A stretch of DNA of 64,000 bases from Halalkalibacter oceani (GTDB lineage: Bacteria > Bacillota > Bacilli > Bacillales > Bacillaceae_D), in the NCBI RefSeq assembly GCF_023715605.1, contig NZ_JAMBOL010000011.1:62001-126000 (forward strand), written 5' to 3'. The position numbers were made by a program, and so were the translations under genes. Below, piece by piece: positions 36,759-46,200 of this stretch. Within the stretch, counting starts at the first letter, position 1. Each line of letters begins with the position of its first letter. The notes under the pieces are model-generated. The model worked only from the letters and a program-made list of their open reading frames with translations, was not told the DNA's origin and did not search any database.

Positions 36759-36824
36759 CGGACGTTCGCAACAGGAAAAGCCTGTCACAAAAGGCAGGCT
36801 CTATTATCCATTCTCAAGGATGTC

Positions 36825-36856
36825 TCCAAAGGTTTTTTTAGCCTTTGGGGTTTTTT
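36825..36856 (+). terminator. terminator after the secreted protein gene
   Basis: CCAAAGG and CCTTTGG flank a nine-base loop, followed by six T. A weaker GCCTG/CAGGC hairpin precedes it at about 36779. Confidence 0.75.
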
Positions 36857-36972
36857 CTGTTTCAGAAATGCGCTTCGGCCGGTTCAAATGAGAAAGTTCG
36901 CTTTGTTCCGATTATTCTTCATCCGAAAGAATATGGTAAAATTAAGCTAACTAAGGGTAGAGGAGCAGCGGA

Positions 36973-37830
36973 ATGAGAACTTTTTTTCATTATTTACTTT
37001 TAACGATTGGTTCGGTATTTGTAGCGGCAGGGCTTGAGCTGATTCTGGCTCCGAATGGACTTGTCGACGGCGGAGTGACAGCGATCGCGATTATGGCAAA
37101 TGAACTGTTTGCCTGGCCGATCTGGGTCGGTTTTTTAGCCCTGAACATCCCTTCCTTATTGTTTTCGGGCCGCTTTATGGGGAAAACCTTTGTCATTCGG
37201 ACTTTATATGCAAATGTGATAACGGCTGCTTCCCTTGCGTGGCTTGGACCGATGCTGGCGATTACGTCTTCTGAAGTACTGATTGTCCTTTACGGTGGGC
37301 TGCTTTTGGGGCTCGGCGTCGGCCTCGTTGTCAAAGCGGGGGGAGCCGTGGACGGGACAGAAATGATTGCGATTTGGGCCCAGCGCCGCTTTCATATTCC
37401 GGTCAGTACGTTTTTGCTGGCGATCAACGCGTTTATTTTGACCGGGGCGGCATTTGTTTTTACGCTTGAGCAGGCAATGTTCAGTGTCGCTGTTTTTTAT
37501 ATTGTTTCGAAAATGATTGATTTTGTGCTTGATGGGTTAAACCAGGGGAAATCGGTGATGATTATTTCCGATACGCCGCATAAAGTCGGGCAAAAATTGT
37601 TGAAGGAGCTTGATGTGTCGATCACCTATCTGTATGGACAGGGCGGCTATACAGGTGATGAACGATTAATCATTTATTGCATTACGAACCGCTTTGTTTA
37701 TCCGAAGCTGAAGGAGGTTGTCATGGCGGTCGATCCGAGCGCCGTGCTGGAAGCGTATTATGTGTCAGAGACATCCGGGGTTAAAAAAGCAACGTTATTT
37801 AGTTCGGCGGGCGAAAAAAAAGATTCGTAA
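36973..37830 (+). CDS. YitT-family membrane protein
   Basis: 285 residues. About five N-terminal membrane helices (residues about 5-170; GSVFVAAGLELILAPNGLVDGG at the first, an Asn-Gly-rich loop typical of the family) and a soluble C-terminal DUF2179 domain (about 205-280). Several paralogs exist in most Bacillus genomes and no transport substrate is established. Start ATG behind GTAGAGGAG. Flanked by terminators, so probably a single-gene unit. Confidence 0.88.
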   Translation: MRTFFHYLLLTIGSVFVAAGLELILAPNGLVDGGVTAIAIMANELFAWPIWVGFLALNIPSLLFSGRFMGKTFVIRTLYANVITAASLAWLGPMLAITSSEVLIVLYGGLLLGLGVGLVVKAGGAVDGTEMIAIWAQRRFHIPVSTFLLAINAFILTGAAFVFTLEQAMFSVAVFYIVSKMIDFVLDGLNQGKSVMIISDTPHKVGQKLLKELDVSITYLYGQGGYTGDERLIIYCITNRFVYPKLKEVVMAVDPSAVLEAYYVSETSGVKKATLFSSAGEKKDS

Positions 37831-37967
37831 ACAGGCAGGATTCAAGCCGGTGTGTGGTTAAGTAATATACAATGCGGTATAAAGAAATAGGTGAATGGCT
37901 TGTTATTTGTTGTTGCATCTATCTACTTACATAATTGATTTATTTTTCAAAAAAGGAGCGAATGCAA

Positions 37968-38651
37968 ATGAAGGTTAGTTATCATGGTCATTCAGTTGTT
38001 TTTGTCGAAGCAAAGGGGAAGAAAATCATTTTCGATCCCTTTATTACCGGAAATGGGACAACCGATTTAAAGGCCGATGAAGTGGAGGTTGATGTGATTT
38101 TATTGACGCACGGTCATAATGATCACGTTGGTGATACGGTAGCGCTTGCGAAACGAAATGATGCGCTTGTAATCGCCCCGTTCGAGCTCGCAGCGTATCT
38201 AGGCTGGCAAGGTGTCAACACTCATCCGCTTCATATTGGCGGTGCGCATGAATTTGATTTTGGCACCGTTAAATTAACGCAGGCTTTCCATGGCTCGTCG
38301 TTTACGATTGAAGAGGAGCAAAAAATTATTTATACAGGGATGCCGGCCGGGATTTTATTGACGACGGAAGGTAAAACGATTTTTCATGCTGGAGACACCG
38401 CTTTATTTGGCGACATGAAGGTCATTGGTGAACGAAATACGATCGACCTCGCCTTCCTGCCAATTGGCGATAATTTTACAATGGGTCCTGACGACGCCGC
38501 GGTCGCAGCGGAATGGCTGCAGGCGAAGCGGGTCGTACCGATTCATTACAATACGTTCCCGTTAATCAAACAGGACGGCAAGCAGTTTGCTGAACAGCTG
38601 CCAGGCAAAAAAGGTCTCGCTCTCGGAGTGGGAGAATCAATCGAGCTTTAA
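37968..38651 (+). CDS. ytkL: YtkL, UPF0173 metal-dependent hydrolase
   Basis: 227 residues, metallo-beta-lactamase fold. The metal-binding signature is [10 protein letters not shown] (about residues 54-63), with further ligands in FHAGDTALF and PIHYNTFP. Cytosolic; substrate unknown. Start ATG at 37968 behind AAAGGAG with spacing 9. An ATG six bases earlier is too close to the ribosome site. Followed by a strong terminator. Conserved neighbour of ytoI in Bacillus. Confidence 0.92.
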   Translation: MKVSYHGHSVVFVEAKGKKIIFDPFITGNGTTDLKADEVEVDVILLTHGHNDHVGDTVALAKRNDALVIAPFELAAYLGWQGVNTHPLHIGGAHEFDFGTVKLTQAFHGSSFTIEEEQKIIYTGMPAGILLTTEGKTIFHAGDTALFGDMKVIGERNTIDLAFLPIGDNFTMGPDDAAVAAEWLQAKRVVPIHYNTFPLIKQDGKQFAEQLPGKKGLALGVGESIEL

Positions 38652-38678
38652 AGCGGATCGACATAGGAGAAAAAAACG

Positions 38679-38728
38679 GGGGGATGCAAAAAGGGAAACC
38701 AGCCTTTTTCGCAGCCCCTCTTTTTTTA
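38679..38728 (+). terminator. ytkL terminator
   Basis: GGGG-TGC-AAAAAGG pairs with CCTTTTT-GCA-CCCC, followed by TCTTTTTTT. Confidence 0.8.
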
Positions 38729-38823
38729 CATGGCATTGGAATGAAGACCTGGACAGGGGTCTTTTTTTCATATTGGCCGCATAAGGTATGGAAAAAGAGT
38801 CAAAAAAGAAAGGATGATCAATT

Positions 38824-39060
38824 ATGCGCCAACGGGCGTTTCTTTGCTGTTTGCTGTCGGCTTTGATGTTATTTTACAGCTTTTCGTTACTCCCTTTTCA
38901 AGGTGAGCCGCTGGCACAGGCCTTTGCTTATTCATGGGTTGCATTTGCGATAATTGTCTTAATTGGAAATAGTCTACAGCTGTTATATAGAAAGGAAACA
39001 AAAGTGGCATCTGTATCATTTCCTTCTACCGCGAAAAAAAGACTGAGACAAAGAGAATAG
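38824..39060 (+). CDS. small two-helix membrane protein, unrecognised
   Basis: 78 residues. Two hydrophobic segments (about residues 6-24 and 36-54) are joined by a short loop, then a basic, Lys/Arg-rich tail. A ribosome site of the AAAGGA type lies about 9 bases before the ATG. Unrecognised. It lies between ytkL and ytoI, and its short size makes it less certain than its neighbours. Confidence 0.55.
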   Translation: MRQRAFLCCLLSALMLFYSFSLLPFQGEPLAQAFAYSWVAFAIIVLIGNSLQLLYRKETKVASVSFPSTAKKRLRQRE

Positions 39061-39163
39061 CGAAAGATAGCCTTGCTCCCCTACTCTTTCCAACGTATAA
39101 TGGCAGTAATACAGAGAGAAAAAAATAACAGATACAGTGAGAGTAGGAAAGTGTGGTGGCGGT

Positions 39164-40480
39164 ATGCCGACAAAAACAAAGCATGAGCAGATTATTGAGT
39201 ATATTACTGACCTTGAGGTAGGAGAAAAAATTTCTGTTCGTTCTATTGCCAAAGCGTTGCTCGTAAGTGAAGGCACGGCTTACCGTGCGATTAAAGAGGC
39301 CGAAAACCAGGGGCTTGTCAGCACCATCGAGCGCGTTGGGACGATTCGGATCGAGAAGAAAAAGAAGGAAAATATTGAAAAGCTGACCTTTGCTGAAATC
39401 GTAAACATCGTCGATGGACAAGTTCTCGGGGGACGGCAGGGGTTGTATAAGACACTCAACCGCTTTGTCATCGGGGCGATGAAGCTTGACGCGATGATGC
39501 GCTATGTCGAAGCGGGAAATCTTCTCATTGTAGGAAACCGCTATCAGGGCCACAGGCTCGCTTTGGAGGCGGGGGCGGCTGTTTTGATCACCGGGGGCTT
39601 CGACACGAGCGAAGAGGTGATTCAGCTGGCGGATGAGCTGGATTTGCCGATTATCTCGACGAGCTATGATACGTTCACTGTGGCGACGATGATTAACCGG
39701 GCGATCTATGACCAGCTAATTAAAAAGGAGATCGTGCTGGTCGATGATATTTTGATTCCGTTGCAGGACACGTTTTACATGACGACGCAGAACAATGTCG
39801 AGAAGTGGCATGAACTGAATGAAAAAACCGGGCACAGCCGTTATCCGGTCATTGATGCCCAAATGAAAATTCAGGGCATGGTCGCCGCAAAGGATGTGCT
39901 CGGGGCGACGAAGCAAACTCCGATTGAAAAGGTGATGACCCGCAATCCGATTACGGTCAATGAGCATACGACCGTCGCTGCTGTGGCGCACGTTATGGTG
40001 TGGGAAGGAATCGAGCTGTTGCCCGTTATTGACGAGCAGCGCCGGCTGCTTGGCATCATTAGCAGGCAGGATGTGCTGAAAGCGTTGCAAATGGTGCAAC
40101 GGCAGCCTCATGTCGGTGAAACGATTGAAGATATCGTCACGAGCCGGATCGAGGAAAAGGCCGTCGAGGAAGGCTATATGTTCGAATGCGAGGTTTCACC
40201 GCAAATGACGAATCAGCTCGGGACGATTTCCTACGGCGTCATGACGACGCTTGTCACCGAAAGTGGAAGCAGAGTGTTGCGGAAATACAAAAAAGGTGAT
40301 CTAGTTGTCGAGAATATTACGATTTACTTTATTAAGCCTGTCCAGATCGAGAGTATGATCATGATCAGACCAAAAATATTGGAAATTGGACGGAAGCACG
40401 GAAAAATTGACGTCGAGCTGTACTTTAATGGGGAGATCGTCGGCAAGGCATTGATGATGGCCCAGTTGATTGAACCTTAA
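39164..40480 (+). CDS. ytoI: YtoI, HTH-DRTGG-CBS-hotdog regulator
   Basis: 438 residues with an unusual domain chain: winged helix-turn-helix (about residues 5-65; GTAYRAIKEAENQGLVSTIERVGT), a DRTGG domain (about 75-185), two CBS domains (about 195-310; PIEKVMTRNPITV) and a hotdog thioesterase-like domain (about 330-435). It is probably a transcription regulator sensing a nucleotide and perhaps an acyl-CoA. The start at 39164 agrees with the B. subtilis N-terminus; a GTG at 39137 is the alternative. Confidence 0.9.
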   Translation: MPTKTKHEQIIEYITDLEVGEKISVRSIAKALLVSEGTAYRAIKEAENQGLVSTIERVGTIRIEKKKKENIEKLTFAEIVNIVDGQVLGGRQGLYKTLNRFVIGAMKLDAMMRYVEAGNLLIVGNRYQGHRLALEAGAAVLITGGFDTSEEVIQLADELDLPIISTSYDTFTVATMINRAIYDQLIKKEIVLVDDILIPLQDTFYMTTQNNVEKWHELNEKTGHSRYPVIDAQMKIQGMVAAKDVLGATKQTPIEKVMTRNPITVNEHTTVAAVAHVMVWEGIELLPVIDEQRRLLGIISRQDVLKALQMVQRQPHVGETIEDIVTSRIEEKAVEEGYMFECEVSPQMTNQLGTISYGVMTTLVTESGSRVLRKYKKGDLVVENITIYFIKPVQIESMIMIRPKILEIGRKHGKIDVELYFNGEIVGKALMMAQLIEP

Positions 40481-40551
40481 TCCTAAAGTCAAATAGCAGG
40501 GAATCAGGAGATGCCAGACTAGCAACGTTCGCGGCACGAGAAGAAGATCGA

Positions 40552-40591
40552 GCTTGAGACAAAACTAGCTTTTGGACCTATTGGCAATGGC
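40552..40591 (+). repeat. intergenic repeat block A, copy 1
   Basis: GCTTGAGACAAAACTAGCT followed after six bases by CCTATTGGCAATGGC. The same block occurs inverted at 42208-42241, without the six-base spacer and with one change in each part. The first 15 or so bases also recur at 5165-5181. Confidence 0.7.
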
Positions 40592-40599
40592 TTCACACG

Positions 40600-40643
40600 C
40601 CACAAGCCTGTTGTGAGAAATCCACTCACAACAGGCTTTCCAA
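40600..40643 (+). terminator. hairpin after ytoI
   Basis: AAGCCTGTTGTGAG pairs with CTCACAACAGGCTT (loop of seven), 14 base pairs, followed by TCC rather than a T-run. It sits between repeat blocks A and B. Confidence 0.5.
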
Positions 40644-40717
40644 AAAAAATCGTGGCGGTTCCGCTCATTGCGTAGAGACTGGAAAAAAGGTGAAAAACAA
40701 CCTTTTGTCCCAACCTC
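40644..40717 (+). repeat. intergenic repeat block B, copy 2
   Basis: Same length (74) and layout as 35388-35461: ATCGTGGCGG, CCGC, ATTGC, TAGAG, CTGGA, then a hairpin with apex AAAAGG-CCTTTT. Here the hairpin outer arms are less well paired and there is no T-run. Confidence 0.7.
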
Positions 40718-40775
40718 GGATGATCGGAGCGTTTTAGTTTCTCTCTTTCATTGGTCTCACGAAAGTGAGGAAAGA

Positions 40776-41060
40776 CTACTCGTCGAGCTGAGGGATGTAA
40801 TGGCGGTAAGCGCGGTAGCCAAAAACGATATTGGCGATTCCTAAAAGGGCAAAAACCGCTCCGACGACAATGTCGATTGTACCGCGTGGCGTGAACAGCA
40901 GGTTGGCGCCAAAGGCGGTGAGGAAAAAGCCGAGCGAGAGCGTCGCCTTCGTTTGATAGAGACGATTTAATAACGATGGCGGGGTACGCCATGTTTTTAT
41001 TTTGTTATAAATAAAAAAGACGGCAGAAAAGATAATGATAATCGTAAATATTTTATCCAC
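40776..41060 (-). CDS. ytpI: YtpI-like small membrane protein
   Basis: 94 residues with three hydrophobic segments (about residues 3-16, 38-53 and 58-80; TIIIIFSAVFFIYNKIK first) and a polar C-terminus HYIPQLDE. Matches the YtpI family by size, location between ytoI and nrnA, and orientation. The start is GTG at 41060, seven bases after AAGGAGG. An ATG at 41081 lies before the ribosome site and is rejected. Function unknown. Confidence 0.8.
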   Translation of the reverse strand: MDKIFTIIIIFSAVFFIYNKIKTWRTPPSLLNRLYQTKATLSLGFFLTAFGANLLFTPRGTIDIVVGAVFALLGIANIVFGYRAYRHYIPQLDE

Positions 41061-41159
41061 AATGAGGCCTCCTTGTTTCATAGGTCATGCTGATATTGTA
41101 TCGTTATAAGAGAAAGAATACCAGTGAAGGAAAGTTGAACAGAAAGAGAGCTGAATAAA

Positions 41160-42119
41160 TTGATTGCTACTATTCTTGATCAAGTTGCCGCTTTCGAGAC
41201 GGTTATTATTCATCGTCATGAACGGCCGGACCCCGACGCTTTAGGATCCCAGCTCGGGCTTGCTTCGCTTCTTAAGAAGCGTTATCCGGAAAAGAACATT
41301 TTTGCCGTCGGTGAGGAAGAACCCTCCTTAGCTTTTTTAGGGGAGATGGATACGGTAAAGGATGAACAATATGAGGGAGCACTCGTGATCGTGTGCGATA
41401 CGGCTAATACGGCGCGGATCAGTGATGCGCGCTATGACAGGGGCGCTTACCTGATTAAAATCGATCACCACCCGAATGAGGAGCCGTATGGCGATCTTAT
41501 CTGGGTTGACACGAGCTTTAGCTCCGTCAGTGAAATGATCGTTGAATTGGCGATCCAGGGCAAGGAACGCGGTTTTGAACTGGACGCTGACTCTGCTGAA
41601 CTGCTTTATGCGGGCATCGTAGGGGACACGGGCAGGTTCCGTTTTTCAAACACGAGCGCTGATACGTTAAGACGGACGAGTTTGCTTGTCGCCGAAGCAT
41701 TTGACCAGAATGCGTTTTATTCCAACTTTCATAAAAAAGATTTGAAAATAATTCGCTTGCAAGGCTATGTTCTGCAGCATTTTTCGATTGTCGCTGAGCG
41801 CGTCGGCGTCATGCGGCTGACAAAGGAGCTGCTGGAGCAGTTTCAGGTGACAGCCAATGAATCATCGCAGCTCGTCAATTGCTTTTCCGATGTGGAGGGC
41901 TTACGGACATGGGTTTTCTTCGTTGAGGAGGAGGATAAGATCAGAGTCAGATTGCGTTCCAAAGGACCGGTGATTAACGAGATTGCCGCCGAGCACGGCG
42001 GAGGAGGCCATCCGATGGCTGCCGGAGCGACGGCGTATTCCTGGGAGGAAACAGAGGAGATTGTCGCGAAGCTTGTGCGGGCTTCAAGCGAAGAGGGGAC
42101 TGACAAAGAACGGGCATAG
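41160..42119 (+). CDS. nrnA: NrnA, oligoribonuclease and pAp phosphatase (YtqI)
   Basis: 319 residues, DHH/DHHA1 phosphoesterase. Motifs HERPDPDALGSQ (about residues 20-31), VCDTANTARI, IDHHPNEEP (the DHH motif) and GGGGHPMAAGA near the end (DHHA1). In B. subtilis it degrades short RNAs and dephosphorylates pAp. The start is TTG behind AGAGAG; weak, but no ATG fits. A hairpin terminator follows at 42145. Confidence 0.93.
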   Translation: MIATILDQVAAFETVIIHRHERPDPDALGSQLGLASLLKKRYPEKNIFAVGEEEPSLAFLGEMDTVKDEQYEGALVIVCDTANTARISDARYDRGAYLIKIDHHPNEEPYGDLIWVDTSFSSVSEMIVELAIQGKERGFELDADSAELLYAGIVGDTGRFRFSNTSADTLRRTSLLVAEAFDQNAFYSNFHKKDLKIIRLQGYVLQHFSIVAERVGVMRLTKELLEQFQVTANESSQLVNCFSDVEGLRTWVFFVEEEDKIRVRLRSKGPVINEIAAEHGGGGHPMAAGATAYSWEETEEIVAKLVRASSEEGTDKERA

Positions 42120-42144
42120 TCAATCCTGTTTTGGCTACGCTGCC

Positions 42145-42182
42145 GGGGCTGGGACAAAAGGCTGCTTTTGCCCAGCCCTTAA
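42145..42182 (+). terminator. nrnA terminator
   Basis: GGGCTGGG and AAAAG pair with CTTTT and CCCAGCCC, with only a short T tail. On the minus strand it is the far end of the repeat that covers the ytrI stop. Confidence 0.65.
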
Positions 42183-42207
42183 GCAATGTGCGAAAACCTC
42201 GGCGACT

Positions 42208-42241
42208 GCGATTGCCAATAGGAGCTCGTTTTGTCTCAAGC
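42208..42241 (-). repeat. intergenic repeat block A, inverted copy
   Basis: On the minus strand GCTTGAGACAAAACGAGCT then CCTATTGGCAATCGC. It aligns with 40552-40591. The ytrI stop codon (42236-42238) lies inside this repeat, so the last codons of ytrI are supplied by it. Confidence 0.7.
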
Positions 42242-42742
42242 GCTCGGCAGCGTAATTTCTACATAAAGCCGTAACGTCGTAAACAAATAGACTTCCTTCA
42301 CATCAAGCTGGTAGCGGCCTTCTCCGACATGAAACACTTTATTCTCCAACGTTTTTATAATCGAATCTTTCATTGTCGCCACCGTTTCAATATCTTTCCG
42401 TTCAATAAACTGCAGCTCGTTAAGCGCCTGTTCTCTCAATTCGAATAATGTTAACTGGTTGAGGCGCAGGCGCCGGTCATTTACGTAAACAATTTCAACC
42501 TGCTGGATCGTCAGCTTTTTTTGATTCTCTTCATTCAGCTTCGTCTGCTCGCTGACGAGCCCGTCAATTCGTTCCTGCTGCTTATGGATCAGCGCCTCCT
42601 GTTTAGAAATACGCAGCATCAAGCCTTCATACACTTGTCCATACTGATAAACAAAAAAGAACCAGCCGATGAGAACGCCAATGATGACCCCGGCAAAAAA
42701 ACGCTGCCAGCTTGGCCGCTCGAAGAACGGGGGGATTCTCAT
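42236..42742 (-). CDS. ytrI: YtrI, sporulation membrane protein
   Basis: 168 residues. A short cytoplasmic start (MRIPPFFERPSWQRFF), one membrane helix (about residues 16-36), a coiled-coil stretch (about 45-85; KQEALIHKQQERIDGL) and a C-terminal domain. In B. subtilis YtrH and YtrI are sigma-E products needed for efficient sporulation. The start ATG overlaps the ytrH stop (ATGA) and follows GGGGAG. Its stop lies in an intergenic repeat. Confidence 0.9.
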   Translation of the reverse strand: MRIPPFFERPSWQRFFAGVIIGVLIGWFFFVYQYGQVYEGLMLRISKQEALIHKQQERIDGLVSEQTKLNEENQKKLTIQQVEIVYVNDRRLRLNQLTLFELREQALNELQFIERKDIETVATMKDSIIKTLENKVFHVGEGRYQLDVKEVYLFTTLRLYVEITLPSA

Positions 42743-43074
42743 GACAGTGTCTCCCCTACGATCCACTGCAGCAGCAGCGTCCCTGAATGCGCGCCGCAGA
42801 GGGCGGCAAAGATCATTAGCCCCGTCTTGAAAATATCATCATGAGCGCCGTTAAAAAGCCCCCGTTCAATGGTTGTAATCGCGTCAAACGTTCCACCGAT
42901 CGCTGCTACGATCGCCCAGATTTTTAAGCTGCTGGCTAAATCATTCATAACAGAAAGGGGAGGCTTTCCGATGAGAAAGGCACCGATCCCGCCTATAATC
43001 GCGCCGCCGATTAAAACACCGAAGGCGACGAAGAAGTCTATGATTAACGTAGCCAGCAGCTCCCGGTCCAACAT
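42739..43074 (-). CDS. ytrH: YtrH, sporulation membrane protein
   Basis: 111 residues with three hydrophobic segments (about residues 8-37, 50-64 and 88-107), Gly-rich in the first (GVLIGGAIIGGIGAF). Sporulation-specific in B. subtilis, acting in the mother cell with YtrI. Strong ribosome site AAAGGAGG, spacing 8. First gene of the ytrH-ytrI pair, divergent from dnaE. Confidence 0.92.
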   Translation of the reverse strand: MLDRELLATLIIDFFVAFGVLIGGAIIGGIGAFLIGKPPLSVMNDLASSLKIWAIVAAIGGTFDAITTIERGLFNGAHDDIFKTGLMIFAALCGAHSGTLLLQWIVGETLS

Positions 43075-43273
43075 ACTCTGTTCCTCCTTTCACTCTCGTG
43101 CTTCCGTACAAGGGCTTATCCATATTACTATGTATACGGAATGAGAACAGAATTATGACTGCCGTTGTCCCGGTCGCTGCAAAAAGCGCCGGACAACCAG
43201 CTAATGAGACAGCAGCCGATCATTTATACTATACTAGGATACATGGACTTATTTTTAGGAAGGGGGCGATTGG

Positions 43274-46200
43274 ATGGTTGTTCAAAGCTATGTTTATAGT
43301 GAATACAGCCTACTATCTGCTACAAATCGGTTGCCTGCTTTCGTGAAAAAAGCGAAAGAGCTTGGCTATCAGGCGCTGGCATTAAGCGATCGTCATGTGA
43401 TGTACGGGGCGGTTCCCTTTTATCAGGCTTGCGTTGCCAATCAGATCAAGCCGATCTTCGGGCTTGAGCTGACCATCCAATATGAGGCGGAGCAGCAGGC
43501 TTCGGCCACTCTTCGCCTTTATGCCAAAAATAATCAGGGCTATGCCAACTTATTGCAGCTAGCGACGATCCTTGGCCATAAAGAGGAAAAAGAGCCGTTT
43601 CTGACGCGTGAGGAAATGCTTCCTCATTTGCGGGAAGTGCTTGTCGTACTGCCGAGCCGGACCGGCCCCCTTGATCTTTGGCTGCAGGAAGGCCAGTATC
43701 CAAAAGCACTTGACTGGATCAATCGCTGGAAAGGCGGGACCGAATCCTCCGATTGGTTCCTCGCGATTGAAGAGGATTATGGTGATGACTATGAAGCACG
43801 TAAGGCGTTCGCGCAAGTTTCCGGTTTGCGGCTGCTCGCCGCTCCTCCTGTCTTTTTTACAGAAAAGGAGGACGTCAGCGCGTATCAGGTGGCGCGCTCG
43901 ATTCAGCAGGGGAGCAGGCTGGCAGACAGCGTCTTTACCGACAGGGAACGGATCGCCTATTTACACAGCCCTGCTGAAATGAGCGACCGCTTTCAAAACG
44001 TACCAGAGGCGCTCCGCAACTCTGAATTGCTTGCATCTGCCTGCACGGTGCAGCTGACACTTGGCGAACGGCGCATGCCGAAATTTAAAGCGGAAGCGGC
44101 GGTGCCGGCGGAAAAGCAGCTGCGCCACTTGTGCGAGCAGGGATTAAAGGAGCGTTATCAACAGGTGACGGAGCCGATGCTTGCCAGACTGGAGCATGAA
44201 CTGGGCACGATTATCAGGATGGGCTTCAGTGATTATTTTTTAATCGTTTGGGATATTTTACGCTATGCGAGACAACGGCAGATTCATACAGGACCGGGCC
44301 GAGGCTCGGCTGCCGGTTCACTTGTCGCTTATGCGCTTTATATTACCCATGTCGATCCGTTGAAATATGAACTGCTGTTTGAGCGTTTTTTGAATCCAGA
44401 GCGCGTTTCCTTGCCGGATATTGATCTCGACTTTCCCGACCATCGCCGCGACGAGATCATCGCCTATGTCAAGGAAAAGTACGGAGAGCGGCATGTGGCG
44501 CAAATTCTGACATTCGGAACGCTGGCGGCAAAGGCTGTCATCCGTGACGTTGGCAAGGCGCTGGGCCTGGGGACGGTAACCGAGCAAATCGCCAAAGAAG
44601 TGCCCGCCTCGCCGGGGATTACGCTGGAGAAAGCGCTGAGAGGCAGCACGCGGCTGCAACAGCTGATTAAGCAATCAACTGAAGCGGAGGAGCTGTGGAC
44701 GCTCGCGACACAGCTGGAAGGGCTGCCGAAGCATTCCTCGACACATGCCGCGGGAGTCGTGATCAGTGCCGAACCATTGCCGGAAATCGTCGCGCTGCAA
44801 GCGGGTCAGGGCGGGATGTCGCTGACCCAGGCGACGATGGAGGTCGTCGAGGAGCTCGGATTGCTGAAGTTTGACTTTCTCGGATTGCGGAACTTGACGT
44901 TGCTGGAACGGATCGTCCAGCTTGTTCACGAGCAGCATCGCCCGTTTAATCTGGCCGCGATTCCGCTTGATGACGCGCCGACCTATCAGCTGCTCGGTGC
45001 CGGCGATACGACGGGAATTTTTCAATTGGAGTCACAGGGAATGCGGCGGACGCTGATCGACCTCAAGCCGACTGACTTTGAAGATATCGTGGCCGTCAAC
45101 GCTCTTTACCGGCCCGGCCCGATGAAATTTATCGACGATTATATTCGAGGCAAGCGCCAACCGGAGCAGGTCCACTATCTTCATCCGGATTTGGAGCCGG
45201 TTTTGGCCAAAACATATGGCGTCATCATTTATCAGGAGCAAATTATGCAAATCGCTTCGGTGCTCGCCGGTTTTTCCTTGGCGGAAGCCGATTTATTAAG
45301 AAGAGCAATCAGCAAAAAGAACAAAGTGGAATTGGCGCGGCAAAAGGAGGCTTTTCAGCAAGGGGCGTTACGCCAAGGGTACGGGTCGGAGCTTGCGGAG
45401 CAGGTTTTTGCCTTAATTGAACGGTTTGCTGACTATGGCTTTAACCGAAGCCATGCCGTCGCGTACAGCATGCTCAGCTATCAGCTCGCTTATCTGAAAG
45501 CCCATTATCCGCTGGCGTTTTATACAGCGCTGCTCTCCAGCGTCTGGCACCATCATGAAAAACTGGCTCATCATCTCCAGGAATGCCGGAATGCCGGCTA
45601 TCGGATCCTGCCCCCTTCTCTGTCAAAAAGCGACCAGCTCTTTACCGAGGAGCAATCAGCGATCCGCTTTGGCCTTTTGCCGATTGCCCACGTAGGGGTA
45701 AAGGCCGTGCAGGCGATTTTGACGGAGCGCGAGCGAAAGCCGTTTTCTGATCTGTTTGACTTTGTCGTCCGCGTTGACACGAAGCTCGTTAACAAAAAAG
45801 CAATCGAACAGCTGATCAAAGCAGGTGCGCTGGATGAGTTTGCGGAGGATCGGGCGACCTTGCTCCATTCCCTGCAAGCGGCGTTTGAGTTTGCGGACAC
45901 AGTCAAAAGCTTTCAGGAAGAAACCGCTGGATTGTTCACCGTCGAAGTGCCGCCGCCGCAATATGAGGCTGCCGAACCGCTCACCGTTCAGGAAAAGCTC
46001 GATATGGAACGGGAAGCACTTGGGTTTTACCTTTCCTCTCATCCGGTGGAAATGTATAAAGAGAAGCTGGAAGGGAGGGGGCGTCGAACATTGAGCGAGG
46101 CGCTGACAGCGAAAGGGGTGATCCGGGCGGCGGGACTGGTGGTCCAGGTCAGAGAAATCAAAACGAAAAAAAATGAGCAGATGGCTTTCGCCAAGCTGAG

